A stretch of DNA of 64,000 nt from Pseudomonadota bacterium (GTDB lineage Bacteria > Pseudomonadota > Gammaproteobacteria > Burkholderiales > Rhodocyclaceae), in the NCBI GenBank assembly GCA_018241685.1, contig JAFEDJ010000031.1, forward strand, positions 1-64,000. Direction: 5' to 3'. Made by a program: the position numbers and the translations under genes. The notes below the pieces were generated by a model. It worked only from the letters and a program-made list of their open reading frames with translations. It was not told where the DNA came from and did not search any database. Below are positions 33,675 to 42,808 of the stretch, piece after piece; position 1 is the first letter of the stretch; each line of letters starts with the position of its first letter.

Positions 33675-34061
33675 GAAAAGATAATTCCCTGATCGTTCTT
33701 GACAAAAACGCTCCGCAAGCAGGACAGACAACACGTAGCAAAACATGTGCCGTCTATCTCCTCCTGCCGGACGGAGTCGTCGGAAAAACCTTTAGTCTAA
33801 CACAGGCCTTTGCTCCATCCGCAGCCCCCGCGCCAGTGCTTGGCTTTAGGGCGGTAGATGTGAAAAACTGCCCCACGCAATGCGGAACTCCATTTATCTT
33901 TCTGCTATCACACGGAATGAAATGGCCGTGTCCGTCAGCCTCCACGGCAAGTGCGACTAGCTTCACGAGGTGCTCAAGTATCTGCGTCATCAACCGTATG
34001 TCCAGTACATACATGGCGACCCCGGCGCCCCGGTCCGGGTCCGTGCCCCAGGAGACCTTAG
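33675..34061. other. Divergent intergenic region between tig and prkA, no gene found
   Basis: About 390 bases separate the two divergent operons. Only low-quality short frames are present, none with a convincing ribosome binding site. It must hold the promoters of both operons, but I could not identify a clear sigma-70, sigma-54 or heat-shock consensus. A purine-rich CAGGGA precedes tig and CAGGAG precedes prkA. Confidence 0.6.
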
Positions 34062-35984
34062 ATGAGTATCTTTACCAGCTTCCAGGCCCGCTTCGAGTCC
34101 GCCAAGGAAGAGGAAATGTCTGTCCAGGAATACCTGGAACTGTGCAAGTCCGATCCCGTGGCCTACGCGACGTCCGCCGAGCGCATGCTGCAGGCCATCG
34201 GCCAACCGGAGCTCGTCGACACCCGGCTCGATCCGCGCCTGTCGCGCATTTTTTCCAACAAGATGATCAAGATCTACCCGGCCTTCCGTGACTTCTACGG
34301 AATGGAGGAATCGATCGAGAACATCGTGTCGTATTTCCGACATGCGGCGCAGGGACTGGAGGAAAAGAAACAGATCCTCTACCTCCTCGGCCCGGTCGGT
34401 GGCGGCAAGAGCTCCCTGGCCGAAAAGCTGAAGAGCCTGGTGGAGAAGATCCCTTTCTACGCGATCAAGGGTTCGCCGGTGCATGAGTCGCCGCTGGGCC
34501 TGTTCAGCTCGGTCGAGGACGGGGCGATCCTGGAGGACGACTACGGGATTCCGCGCCGCTACCTCAACACCATCATGAGCCCGTGGGCAGTCAAGCGCCT
34601 TCACGAGTTCAACGGCGACATCACCAAGTTCCGTGTTGTCAAGCTGCGCCCCTCGGTGCTGCGCCAGATCGCGGTTGCCAAGACCGAGCCGGGCGACGAG
34701 AACAACCAGGACATCTCGTCCCTCGTCGGCAAGATCGACATCCGCAAGCTGGAGCAGTACTCCCAGGACGATCCGGATGCCTACTCCTACTCCGGCGGCC
34801 TGTGCCTGGCCAACCGGGGCCTGCTCGAATTCGTCGAAATGTTCAAGGCGCCGATCAAGGTGCTGCACCCGCTGCTCACTGCGACCCAGGAAGGCAACTA
34901 CAAGGGCACTGAAGGTTTCGGCGCGATCCCCTTCGACGGCATCGTGATGGCCCACTCCAACGAGTCCGAGTGGATGGCCTTCCGCAACAACCGCAACAAC
35001 GAGGCTTTCCTCGACCGCATCTACACCGTGAAGGTGCCGTACTGCCTGCGGATTTCCGACGAGATCCGCATCTACGACAAGCTGCTGGCCCACAGCTCCC
35101 TGTCCAACGCCCCCTGCGCCCCGGATACCCTCAAGATGATGGCCCAGTTTGCGGTGCTGTCGCGGCTCAAGGAACCCGAGAACTCAAGCATTTTCTCCAA
35201 GATGCGTGTCTATGACGGCGAGAACCTGAAGGACACCGACCCCAAGGCCAAGAGCTATCAGGAATACCGCGACTACGCGGGTGTGGACGAAGGCATGAAC
35301 GGCCTGTCCACCCGCTTCGCGTTCAAGGTGTTGTCCAAGGTCTTCAACTTCGACCACCGGGAAGTCGCGGCCAATCCGGTACACCTGATGTACGTGCTGG
35401 AACAGCAGATCGCCCAGGAACAGTACCCGCCGGAGAACGAAGCCCGCTACCTGGCCTTCATCAAGGAGTTCCTCGCCCCCCGCTACGCCGAGTTCATCGG
35501 CAAGGAGATCCAGACAGCCTATCTCGAAAGCTACAGCGAGTACGGCCAGAACATCTTCGACCGCTACGTCACCTACGCCGACTTCTGGATCCAGGACCAG
35601 GAATACCGCGACCAGAACACCGGCGAGATCCTCGACCGCAACGCGCTCAACGACGAGCTCGAGAAGATCGAGAAGCCGGCTGGCATCAGCAACCCGAAGG
35701 ACTTCCGCAACGAGGTGGTCAACTTCGTGCTGCGGGCGCGCGCCAAGAACAGCGGCAAGAACCCCAGCTGGACCAGCTACGAGAAGCTGCGGGCCGTCAT
35801 CGAGAAGAAGATGTTCTCCAATACCGAGGATCTGCTGCCGGTCATCAGCTTCAATGCCAAGGCCAGCGGGGACGAACAGAAGAAGCACCAGAACTTCGTC
35901 AATCGCATGATCGAAAAGGGCTACACCGAGAAGCAGGTACGCTTGCTGTGCGAATGGTATTTGCGCGTCCGCAAGTCGTCTTGA
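34062..35984 (+). CDS. prkA: PrkA/YeaG serine protein kinase with AAA+ domain
   Basis: A 640-residue protein. The N-terminal AAA-type domain has Walker A GPVGGGKSS at residues 110-118. The C-terminal part is the PrkA kinase-like domain (ending VRLLCEWYLRVRKSS). The family acts in starvation and stationary-phase stress in Enterobacteria and in sporulation in Bacillus; kinase and more recently protease activity have been reported for members. It is the first gene of a three-gene set with yeaH and spoVR, an association conserved over many proteobacteria. Confidence 0.95.
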   Translation: MSIFTSFQARFESAKEEEMSVQEYLELCKSDPVAYATSAERMLQAIGQPELVDTRLDPRLSRIFSNKMIKIYPAFRDFYGMEESIENIVSYFRHAAQGLEEKKQILYLLGPVGGGKSSLAEKLKSLVEKIPFYAIKGSPVHESPLGLFSSVEDGAILEDDYGIPRRYLNTIMSPWAVKRLHEFNGDITKFRVVKLRPSVLRQIAVAKTEPGDENNQDISSLVGKIDIRKLEQYSQDDPDAYSYSGGLCLANRGLLEFVEMFKAPIKVLHPLLTATQEGNYKGTEGFGAIPFDGIVMAHSNESEWMAFRNNRNNEAFLDRIYTVKVPYCLRISDEIRIYDKLLAHSSLSNAPCAPDTLKMMAQFAVLSRLKEPENSSIFSKMRVYDGENLKDTDPKAKSYQEYRDYAGVDEGMNGLSTRFAFKVLSKVFNFDHREVAANPVHLMYVLEQQIAQEQYPPENEARYLAFIKEFLAPRYAEFIGKEIQTAYLESYSEYGQNIFDRYVTYADFWIQDQEYRDQNTGEILDRNALNDELEKIEKPAGISNPKDFRNEVVNFVLRARAKNSGKNPSWTSYEKLRAVIEKKMFSNTEDLLPVISFNAKASGDEQKKHQNFVNRMIEKGYTEKQVRLLCEWYLRVRKSS

Positions 35985-36048
35985 TCGTCCGCTCGCCGGC
36001 GCCCGACTGGGCGGCCGGCGGTGAACGCCAACAATTCGGGAGGCTCGA

Positions 36049-37317
36049 ATGGTTCGTATCATCGACCGCCGGTTCGACAGCAAGAACAAGAGTGCTGTAA
36101 ACCGGCAGCGATTCATGCGCCGCTTCAAGAACCAGATCCGCGAAGCCGTGGCCGACGCAATATCCGGCCGCTCCATCAAGGATCTGGACAACGGCGAGAG
36201 TGTCACCATTCCGTCAAAGGACCTGTCTGAGCCGCAATTCCATCATGGCCGCGGCGGCATTTGGGAAAACGTCTTCACCGGCAACGACCAGTTCTCGTCA
36301 GGTGACCAGATCAACCGGCCGCAGGGCGGCGGCGGGGGCGGAACCGGCAAGGGCAAGGCCAGCAAGGACGGCGAAGGTGAGGATGATTTCGTCTTCAACC
36401 TGTCACGCGAGGAGTTCCTCGACGTCTTCTTCGACGACCTGGCCCTGCCCAACCTGGTCAAGACCCAGCTTGCCCGCATCCACGAGTACAAGAGCCAGCG
36501 CGCCGGCTTCACCAACGACGGCACGCCGGCCAACATCAACGTGGTCCGCTCCCTGCGCGGCGCACTGGGCCGCCGGCTGGCCCTCGGCTCTCCCTATCGC
36601 GGCCAGTTGCGGGAGCTTCAGCAGCAACTCGACGAACTGCTTGAAACGCGCCCGGAGGACGATCCGGAAGTCCTCAAGCTGAAGGACGAGATCGGTATCC
36701 TGCGCGCCAAGATCGAGGCCATCCCCTTCATCGACACCTTCGATCTGCGCTACAACAACCGGATCAAGGTGCCCAAGCCGACCACCCAGGCCGTGATGTT
36801 CTGCATCATGGACGTGTCGGGCTCGATGGACGAGGACAAGAAGGCCACGGCCAAGCGCTTCTTCATGCTGCTCTACCTGTTCCTGACGCGCACCTACGAG
36901 CACATCGAAGTGGTGTTCATCCGCCACCACACGATCGCCAAGGAAGTGAACGAGGAGGACTTCTTCCACTCCCGCGAGTCCGGCGGCACGGTCGTTTCCA
37001 GCGCGCTCGAGATGATGAAGGACATCCTGCACGCCCGTTACCTGAACGGAGCCTGGAACGTGTACGGCGCCCAGGCTTCCGACGGTGACAACTGGGAGAA
37101 CGACTCGCCGCACTGTCGCGAACTGCTCGCCGACACCATCCTGCCCTTCGTCCAGTACTTCGCCTACATCGAGATCACGCCGGGCGAACCACAGAACCTG
37201 TGGCGGGAATACGAAAAGCTGATCGGCGCCCATCCCAACTTCGCCATGCAGCACATCGAGGGCCTGCCGGACATCTATCCGGTGTTCCGGGAACTTTTCA
37301 AGAAGAAACTCGTATGA
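36049..37317 (+). CDS. yeaH: YeaH/YhbH family protein (DUF444) with von Willebrand A-like domain
   Basis: A 422-residue protein. Residues 1-110 are basic with a glycine-rich linker ([11 protein letters not shown]). The C-terminal half has a VWA-like fold with the metal-site signature MDVSGSMDE. It is co-encoded with prkA and spoVR and probably forms a complex or scaffold with the kinase. The molecular role is unknown. Its stop overlaps the spoVR start (ATGA). Confidence 0.93.
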   Translation: MVRIIDRRFDSKNKSAVNRQRFMRRFKNQIREAVADAISGRSIKDLDNGESVTIPSKDLSEPQFHHGRGGIWENVFTGNDQFSSGDQINRPQGGGGGGTGKGKASKDGEGEDDFVFNLSREEFLDVFFDDLALPNLVKTQLARIHEYKSQRAGFTNDGTPANINVVRSLRGALGRRLALGSPYRGQLRELQQQLDELLETRPEDDPEVLKLKDEIGILRAKIEAIPFIDTFDLRYNNRIKVPKPTTQAVMFCIMDVSGSMDEDKKATAKRFFMLLYLFLTRTYEHIEVVFIRHHTIAKEVNEEDFFHSRESGGTVVSSALEMMKDILHARYLNGAWNVYGAQASDGDNWENDSPHCRELLADTILPFVQYFAYIEITPGEPQNLWREYEKLIGAHPNFAMQHIEGLPDIYPVFRELFKKKLV

Positions 37318-38846
37318 GCGCGAAAAGACAAAAACGGAAACAGCCCCTGCCCGCCCCCGGCGAATGGACATTCGAACTGATCGAGGCCTACCACGCCGAG
37401 ATCGACCGTGTGGCCAGGAACTACGGGCTGGACACCTATCCCACCCAGATCGAGCTGATCACTTCCGAGCAGATGATGGACGCCTACTCGTCGGTGGGCA
37501 TGCCCGTCAATTACCACCACTGGTCCTTCGGCAAGAGCTTCCTGCAGACAGAAAAAAGCTACCGACGCGGGCAGATGGGGCTGGCCTACGAGATCGTCAT
37601 CAACTCCAACCCCTGCATCGCCTATCTCATGGAAGAAAACACCATGACGATGCAGGCACTGGTGATCGCCCACGCGGCCTACGGCCACAACAGCTTCTTC
37701 AAGGGCAACTACCTGTTCAAGCAATGGACCAATGCCGACGCGATCATCGACTACCTGATCTTCGCCCGGAATTACCTCACCGAGTGCGAGGAGCGCTACG
37801 GCGAGGAGGAAGTCGAACTGCTGCTCGACTCCTGCCACGCACTGATGAACGTCGGGGTCGACCGCTACAAGCGTCCCGAAAAGCTGTCCCTCAACAAGGA
37901 ACTGACCCGCCAGCGGGAGCGCGCCGAGTACCTGCAGAGCCAGGTCAATGACCTGTGGCGGACGCTGCCAACGGCCCACGTCAAGACCCAGGCCGTGGAG
38001 CAGCGGCGCTTTCCCTCGGAGCCCCAGGAGAACCTGCTCTATTTCATCGAGAAGAACGCACCGCTGCTCGAACCCTGGCAACGCGAAGTGGTGCGCATCG
38101 TCCGCAAGGTCGGGCAGTACTTCTTCCCGCAGCGCCAGACCCAGGTCATGAACGAAGGTTGGGCCACCTACTGGCACTACACCCTCATCAACACGCTATA
38201 CGACGAAGGCCTGCTCGCGGACAACTTCATGCTGGAGTTCCTGCACTCCCACACCAACGTTGTCTATCAACCCAGCTACAACGAACCCTGGTATCACGGC
38301 CTCAACCCCTACGCGCTGGGCTTTGCGATGTGGCAGGACATCCGCCGGATCTGCGAAAACCCCACCGACGAGGATCGCTACTGGTTTCCGGACATCGCCG
38401 GCAGCGACTGGCGGGAAACCTTCGACTTCGCGATGCGCAACTTCAAGGACGAGAGCTTCATCGCCCAGTTTCTGTCACCCAAGGTCATGCGCGACTTCCG
38501 CCTGTTCGCGATCCTGGACGACGACAAGGAGTCCAAGCTCAAGGTATCTGCGATCCATGACGAAGAAGGTTACCGTCGGGTACGAGAGATTCTGTCCGAC
38601 AACTACAACCTGGGCAGCCGCGAACCCAATCTGCAGGTCTGGAATGTGGACCTGCGCGGCGACCGCTCACTGACGCTACGTCACCAGGCCTACCAGCGCC
38701 GTCCGCTCAGCGGCGACGCGGACGAAGTACTGAAACACGTCGCCCGCCTGTGGGGGTTCGCCGTGCGCATGGAAGTCGCCCGCGAGGATGGCTCGGTGGA
38801 AATCCTGCACGAATGCCGCCAGGAAAGGCGCAAGACCGACACCTAA
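37314..38846 (+). CDS. spoVR: SpoVR family protein
   Basis: A 510-residue protein; the ATG at 37314 overlaps the yeaH stop, so translation is coupled. Conserved SpoVR blocks include [36 protein letters not shown] and YNPYALGF-type [10 protein letters not shown]. The conserved His and Glu residues suggest a metal site. Named for spore cortex formation in Bacillus, in proteobacteria it accompanies prkA/yeaH under stress. Biochemical activity unknown. Its stop overlaps the convergent beta-helix gene's stop. Confidence 0.95.
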   Translation: MSAKRQKRKQPLPAPGEWTFELIEAYHAEIDRVARNYGLDTYPTQIELITSEQMMDAYSSVGMPVNYHHWSFGKSFLQTEKSYRRGQMGLAYEIVINSNPCIAYLMEENTMTMQALVIAHAAYGHNSFFKGNYLFKQWTNADAIIDYLIFARNYLTECEERYGEEEVELLLDSCHALMNVGVDRYKRPEKLSLNKELTRQRERAEYLQSQVNDLWRTLPTAHVKTQAVEQRRFPSEPQENLLYFIEKNAPLLEPWQREVVRIVRKVGQYFFPQRQTQVMNEGWATYWHYTLINTLYDEGLLADNFMLEFLHSHTNVVYQPSYNEPWYHGLNPYALGFAMWQDIRRICENPTDEDRYWFPDIAGSDWRETFDFAMRNFKDESFIAQFLSPKVMRDFRLFAILDDDKESKLKVSAIHDEEGYRRVREILSDNYNLGSREPNLQVWNVDLRGDRSLTLRHQAYQRRPLSGDADEVLKHVARLWGFAVRMEVAREDGSVEILHECRQERRKTDT

Positions 38847-40057
38847 GGCTGGAACGCCCCGGGCACGGCCGGCAAGCCATCCGGCAGCGCCCGGCTCTGG
38901 GCAGGATGCACGTACTCTCTGCTGGGAACGAGAGAAACGCCTTCCAAGCTACCGGGGGCCACCGGCCCGGGGCCATCCTTCAGTGGGGAGCCGTAGGCAC
39001 CAGGAGCCAGAAGCGAACTGGCATCTGCCCTGGAGATCAGTCGATTCCCGAACTCTGCAGGGAAGACTCCATCGCGCCACGGCAACTGCCCCTTTTGAAT
39101 ACGGCTGCCCGCCTCTCTCAACTGCTTTTCGACGCACATCAATCCATCGCAGGTACGGACCAGCAAGTTGTTGAACGTCCTCACCTCGACACGCTCGGGT
39201 GTCCACACCGCCAGAAACTCCCCGCCCGCCGGCAGCCCATCCACAAGGGTATTGCTGGAAAGAACGACGCTATTCCGCTCATACGTCAGGCCTTCTGCCC
39301 CGAAGGCGACCATGCGTTTATTTTCAGTAGCCGCCGACTGTTGAATCAGGTTACCGATCACTATCGCCACGCCACCATTGGGAAACTCCAGTTCATAGCT
39401 CGCTCGTCCTCCGTTCTCGTCGGTCAGCCGGTTGTATTCGATCAGACTGAAACGTGCCCGACTCTTCAGCAGATGGCCGATCAAGCCGTGATGAAAGTAG
39501 CTGCCACGAACCTCCAGGCGAGCGATACGTCCTGCGTAAAGCAGGTGACTCAAACGGGGCGTCGCCAGAACACCATGGGAAAACTCCGAGTTCTCGACGG
39601 TCAGTGTCAGAGAATCCCGGTTGGCCGTCAGAATGCCCATTTCGTTGTCGTCGAACAGGCAGTTCCGCACCGTCAGCCGCCCCTGCTCGTGACGGATACC
39701 CGAGCCGTTGAGATCCGGCACCCGCGCGCCCCGGAAGACGATGTTCTCGATGAGTACATCGGCGCCACGCACGACCCAGATGCCCTTGCCCTCGGCACTC
39801 TGCCCAGCCGCCACCAGAACCGGGCGGCCACCGACACCGCGAATCGTCAGGCGAGCCTGGGGCCACACGGCTACCGCCGCATCCCCCTGATAGTTAGCCG
39901 CAACGATTTCCACGACATCACCATCCCTGGCTACTCGCGCGGCCTCGGCGATGCTGCGGATGGACTCATTTGGCCCCACCCGTAACGTTGCCGCCCACCC
40001 CGCTCCACCGACAAGCCACAGCATCACCGCCAACACCAAGCTCTGCATCACATTCAT
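38843..40057 (-). CDS. Secreted right-handed parallel beta-helix protein
   Basis: A 404-residue protein; the ATG at 40057 has GGAG seven bases upstream and begins a signal peptide (LVLAVMLWLVGGAGWA). The mature part shows the repeating pattern of parallel beta-helix proteins (LIENIVFRGARVPD, LTVRNCLFDDNEMGI, LEVRGSYFHHGLIG, GVAIVIGNLIQQS). Such folds occur in pectin lyases, polysaccharide-modifying enzymes and adhesins. No catalytic signature is recognised, so the substrate, probably a surface glycan if an enzyme, is unknown. Confidence 0.8.
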   Translation of the reverse strand: MNVMQSLVLAVMLWLVGGAGWAATLRVGPNESIRSIAEAARVARDGDVVEIVAANYQGDAAVAVWPQARLTIRGVGGRPVLVAAGQSAEGKGIWVVRGADVLIENIVFRGARVPDLNGSGIRHEQGRLTVRNCLFDDNEMGILTANRDSLTLTVENSEFSHGVLATPRLSHLLYAGRIARLEVRGSYFHHGLIGHLLKSRARFSLIEYNRLTDENGGRASYELEFPNGGVAIVIGNLIQQSAATENKRMVAFGAEGLTYERNSVVLSSNTLVDGLPAGGEFLAVWTPERVEVRTFNNLLVRTCDGLMCVEKQLREAGSRIQKGQLPWRDGVFPAEFGNRLISRADASSLLAPGAYGSPLKDGPGPVAPGSLEGVSLVPSREYVHPAQSRALPDGLPAVPGAFQP

Positions 40058-40110
40058 CCGCACACTCCCATCCCGACCCTCAATCGACGTCCGCCGATTA
40101 GAATAGCGAA

Positions 40111-41112
40111 ATGTCCGCCGTAAACTTCCACCAAATTCTCGGCGTTGCCCCCGACGCAAGCGCCGCAGAGATCAAACGCGCCTACAAACGCCTCGCCATG
40201 CGCTGGCACCCGGACCGCAATCCGGCGCCGGAAGCCCACGAGGAGTTCCGGCGCGTCCGGGAAGCATTCGAACGCTTGACGCGTCCAACGGAACCCGAGA
40301 TCGAAGCCAAAGCCGACGAGGCTGACAGCACGCCCGCCGATCCCGCGCCCGCCAAGGGCGAAGATCGCCGCATGGAAGTTGCCGTCGACCTGCTCGAAGC
40401 GGCCCGCGGGGGAACAATCTCGATCACCCTCGACGGCCGTGTCGACTGCGCCGACTGTGACGGCAGCGGCCAACGCAACTATGGCCGCACTACCATGTGC
40501 CCCCATTGTCACGGCAGCGGGCGGTTGCGCGGCAAGGCAGGGCTCAAGCCGTGCACCCATTGTCACGGCAAGGGCTTCACCACCGATCACCGCTGTCCGA
40601 GTTGTGACGGGAGGGGCTGGCACCCAGCCGAACGCCAGCTCGCAGTCAGTCTGCCCCCGGGCATGTTGCCTGGCGACGAACTGCGCATTGCCGGGCAAGG
40701 CGGAGCGGCCCCCGAAGGCGGCGCGCCAGGCGACCTCTACCTGACGATCCGGACCCGTCCCCACGCCCTGTTCCGTCTCGACCGGCACGACATCCACGTC
40801 ACGGTGCCGGTCAGCATTTTTCGACTCCTCGCCGGCGGCACCATCGAAGCGCCCGACCTCGACGGTCTACGGGAAGTCCTGCTACCGGAAATGGCTGGCA
40901 AACAGCCGATCCGCGTTCCCCAGGCCGGCTTTCCCGGCCGGGGCCGCAGGCATGCCGGCGACCTCGTGATACACCTCGCCCCCCAATACCCTTGCTTCCT
41001 GAGCAAGGAACAAAAAGCCATGCTCGAAATGGCAGAACAGGTTCTTCAGCACCAACTCGAGTCCCAGAGCCCTGCGCTCGCCCAGTGGAAAGAGATGCTG
41101 GAAAACCGTTGA
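40111..41112 (+). CDS. DnaJ-like co-chaperone with zinc-finger domain but no G/F linker
   Basis: A 333-residue protein. The J domain is residues 4-60, with HPD at 33-35 (RWHPDRN). The usual Gly/Phe-rich linker is absent and replaced by an acidic Ala/Pro stretch (about 62-88). Four CxxCxG motifs follow (CADCDGSG, CPHCHGSG, CTHCHGKG, CPSCDGRG), then two DnaJ C-terminal substrate-binding domains. It would stimulate DnaK ATPase, but loss of the linker could change client handling. It stands alone, away from any dnaK-grpE cluster in this window, so it is likely a paralogue rather than the main DnaJ. Confidence 0.85.
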   Translation: MSAVNFHQILGVAPDASAAEIKRAYKRLAMRWHPDRNPAPEAHEEFRRVREAFERLTRPTEPEIEAKADEADSTPADPAPAKGEDRRMEVAVDLLEAARGGTISITLDGRVDCADCDGSGQRNYGRTTMCPHCHGSGRLRGKAGLKPCTHCHGKGFTTDHRCPSCDGRGWHPAERQLAVSLPPGMLPGDELRIAGQGGAAPEGGAPGDLYLTIRTRPHALFRLDRHDIHVTVPVSIFRLLAGGTIEAPDLDGLREVLLPEMAGKQPIRVPQAGFPGRGRRHAGDLVIHLAPQYPCFLSKEQKAMLEMAEQVLQHQLESQSPALAQWKEMLENR

Positions 41113-41140
41113 CCCATCGCTCCAACCCCGAATACCTTTC

Positions 41141-42403
41141 ATGCCTCAGAAACACCCGGAACTTCTCGCACCAGCCGGCTCGCTGGCCATGCTCGACACC
41201 GCCTTCGCGTTTGGCGCCGACGCCATTTACGCCGGCCAGCCACGTTACTCCCTGCGCGTGCGCAACAACGACTTCGGCGACCTGCCGGTCCTCGCCGACG
41301 GCATCCAGCGCGCCCGCACGCTCGGCAAGCGCTTTTACGTGGTCGCCAACATCTATCCCCACGGGGCCAAGATCAAGACCTTCATCAAGGACATCGCACC
41401 GGTCATCGCCCTCAAGCCCGACGCCCTGATCATGTCGGACCCAGGCCTGATCCTGATGGTCCGTGAGAATTTCCCGGACATGCCAGTCCACCTGTCCGTG
41501 CAGGCCAACACCGTTAATGCAGCCGCCGTGCGTTTCTGGAAGATGGCCGGCATCTCGCGGGTGATCCTGTCCCGCGAGCTGTCCCTGGACGAGATTGCGA
41601 GCATCCGCCAGGACTGCCCCGACACCGAACTCGAAGTCTTCATCCACGGCGCGCTGTGCATCGCCTATTCCGGGCGCTGCCTGCTGTCGGGCTACTTCAA
41701 CCATCGGGATCCCAACCAGGGCAGCTGCACCAACTCCTGCCGCTGGGATTTCAAGACCCACGAAGCCAAGAGCTGCGGCTCCGGCGATGTACATCTGCTG
41801 GAAGAGCCCCACAAGCGTCCCGGAGAGTACATGCCCATCGAAGAGGACGAACACGGCACCTACATCCTGAACTCCAAGGACTTGCGCGCCATCGAGCACG
41901 TCCAGCGCCTCACCGAGATCGGCATCGACTCCTTCAAGATCGAAGGCCGCACAAAAAGCCCCTACTACGTCGCGCGCACCTGCCAGGCCTACCGCCAGGC
42001 CATTGACGACGCCGTCGCCGGCCGCGGCCTCGACCCGGTCTTGCTCGGCCAGCTCGAAGGACTTGCCAACCGGGGTTACACCGACGGTTTCTACCAGCGC
42101 CACACGCCTCACGAAACCCAGAACTACCTGCGTGGCCACTCGGAATCGAACCGCAGCCTCTACGTCGGCGACGTCGTCGGCTACGACCACGAGCGAGGCC
42201 TGGCCGAGATCGCGTCCAAGAATGCATTCTCCGTCGGCGACCGCCTGGAGCTGATCCATCCGAACGGCAATCGGGAAGTCGGCGTCACCCGCTTGCTCAC
42301 TGCCGACGGCACCGAGATCCAGCGCGTGCCGGGCAGCGACCACCGGGCATGGCTACCGCTCCCGCCGGACAGTATCGGCGCCTTTGTCGCCCGCTTCCTG
42401 TAA
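41141..42403 (+). CDS. trhP: U32 family tRNA hydroxylation protein TrhP (YegQ)
   Basis: A 420-residue protein. PELLAPAGSLAMLDTAFAFG at the start, a GALCIAYSGRCLLSGY block and DSFKIEGRTKSPYYVA are typical of peptidase U32 proteins of the YegQ type. The Cys cluster (GRCLLS, GSCTNSCRW) is conserved and probably binds an iron-sulfur cluster. E. coli TrhP makes 5-hydroxyuridine at wobble position 34 of several tRNAs using prephenate-derived chemistry. The older name as collagenase-like protease is misleading. Confidence 0.9.
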   Translation: MPQKHPELLAPAGSLAMLDTAFAFGADAIYAGQPRYSLRVRNNDFGDLPVLADGIQRARTLGKRFYVVANIYPHGAKIKTFIKDIAPVIALKPDALIMSDPGLILMVRENFPDMPVHLSVQANTVNAAAVRFWKMAGISRVILSRELSLDEIASIRQDCPDTELEVFIHGALCIAYSGRCLLSGYFNHRDPNQGSCTNSCRWDFKTHEAKSCGSGDVHLLEEPHKRPGEYMPIEEDEHGTYILNSKDLRAIEHVQRLTEIGIDSFKIEGRTKSPYYVARTCQAYRQAIDDAVAGRGLDPVLLGQLEGLANRGYTDGFYQRHTPHETQNYLRGHSESNRSLYVGDVVGYDHERGLAEIASKNAFSVGDRLELIHPNGNREVGVTRLLTADGTEIQRVPGSDHRAWLPLPPDSIGAFVARFL

Positions 42404-42416
42404 GCCCGCGGCAATC

Positions 42417-42445
42417 TTGCACAAGACACTGAAATAGTTCAGAAT
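42417..42445 (+). promoter_or_regulatory. Sigma-70-type promoter of rpmE
   Basis: TTGCAC (42417-42422) and CAGAAT (42440-42445) are separated by 17 bases, 55 bases upstream of the rpmE start. It begins within 20 bases of the trhP stop. Confidence 0.55.
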
Positions 42446-42500
42446 GGTTGGCTTCCGGGTGGCCAAATTCACCACCCACGTACTACACAAAGGACCCGCG

Positions 42501-42719
42501 ATGAAAGCCGATACCCATCCTAACTACACCGAAGTGCAAGTGACCTGCTCCTGCGGCCACGTCTTCATGACCCGTTCCACCATGGGCAAGCCCCAATACC
42601 ACGTGGAAGTCTGCTCCGCCTGCCATCCGTTCTACACTGGCAAGCAGAAGATCGTTGACACCGCTGGCCGTGTCGAGCGCTTCCGTCAGAAATACGGTTC
42701 CGTTCAGCGCCTGGGCTAA
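42501..42719 (+). CDS. rpmE: 50S ribosomal protein L31, zinc-binding type
   Basis: A 72-residue protein. ATG at 42501 follows AAAGGA. It is the zinc (C+) form with four Cys: Cys16 and Cys18 (CSCGH), Cys38 and Cys41 ([13 protein letters not shown]). L31 bridges the ribosomal subunits. C+ forms are exchanged for C- paralogues under zinc shortage in many bacteria. A strong terminator follows immediately. Confidence 0.97.
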   Translation: MKADTHPNYTEVQVTCSCGHVFMTRSTMGKPQYHVEVCSACHPFYTGKQKIVDTAGRVERFRQKYGSVQRLG

Positions 42720-42750
42720 TTACCGCGTTTTATCGGTAACTCCCGAAAAA

Positions 42751-42775
42751 AGGCAGCTGCGGCTGCCTTTTTTTA
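42751..42775 (+). terminator. Rho-independent terminator of rpmE
   Basis: AGGCAGC (42751-42757) and GCTGCCT (42762-42768) form a 7-bp stem with a TGCG loop, followed by seven T. Confidence 0.92.
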
Positions 42776-42808
42776 TTGCCTGCAACAAAACCGATCTGCC
42801 TGCCTCCC

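Noticed and set aside
33754..34014. 86-codon - strand frame between tig and prkA
   Set aside because: No ribosome binding site, no domain, low coding quality; treated as intergenic.
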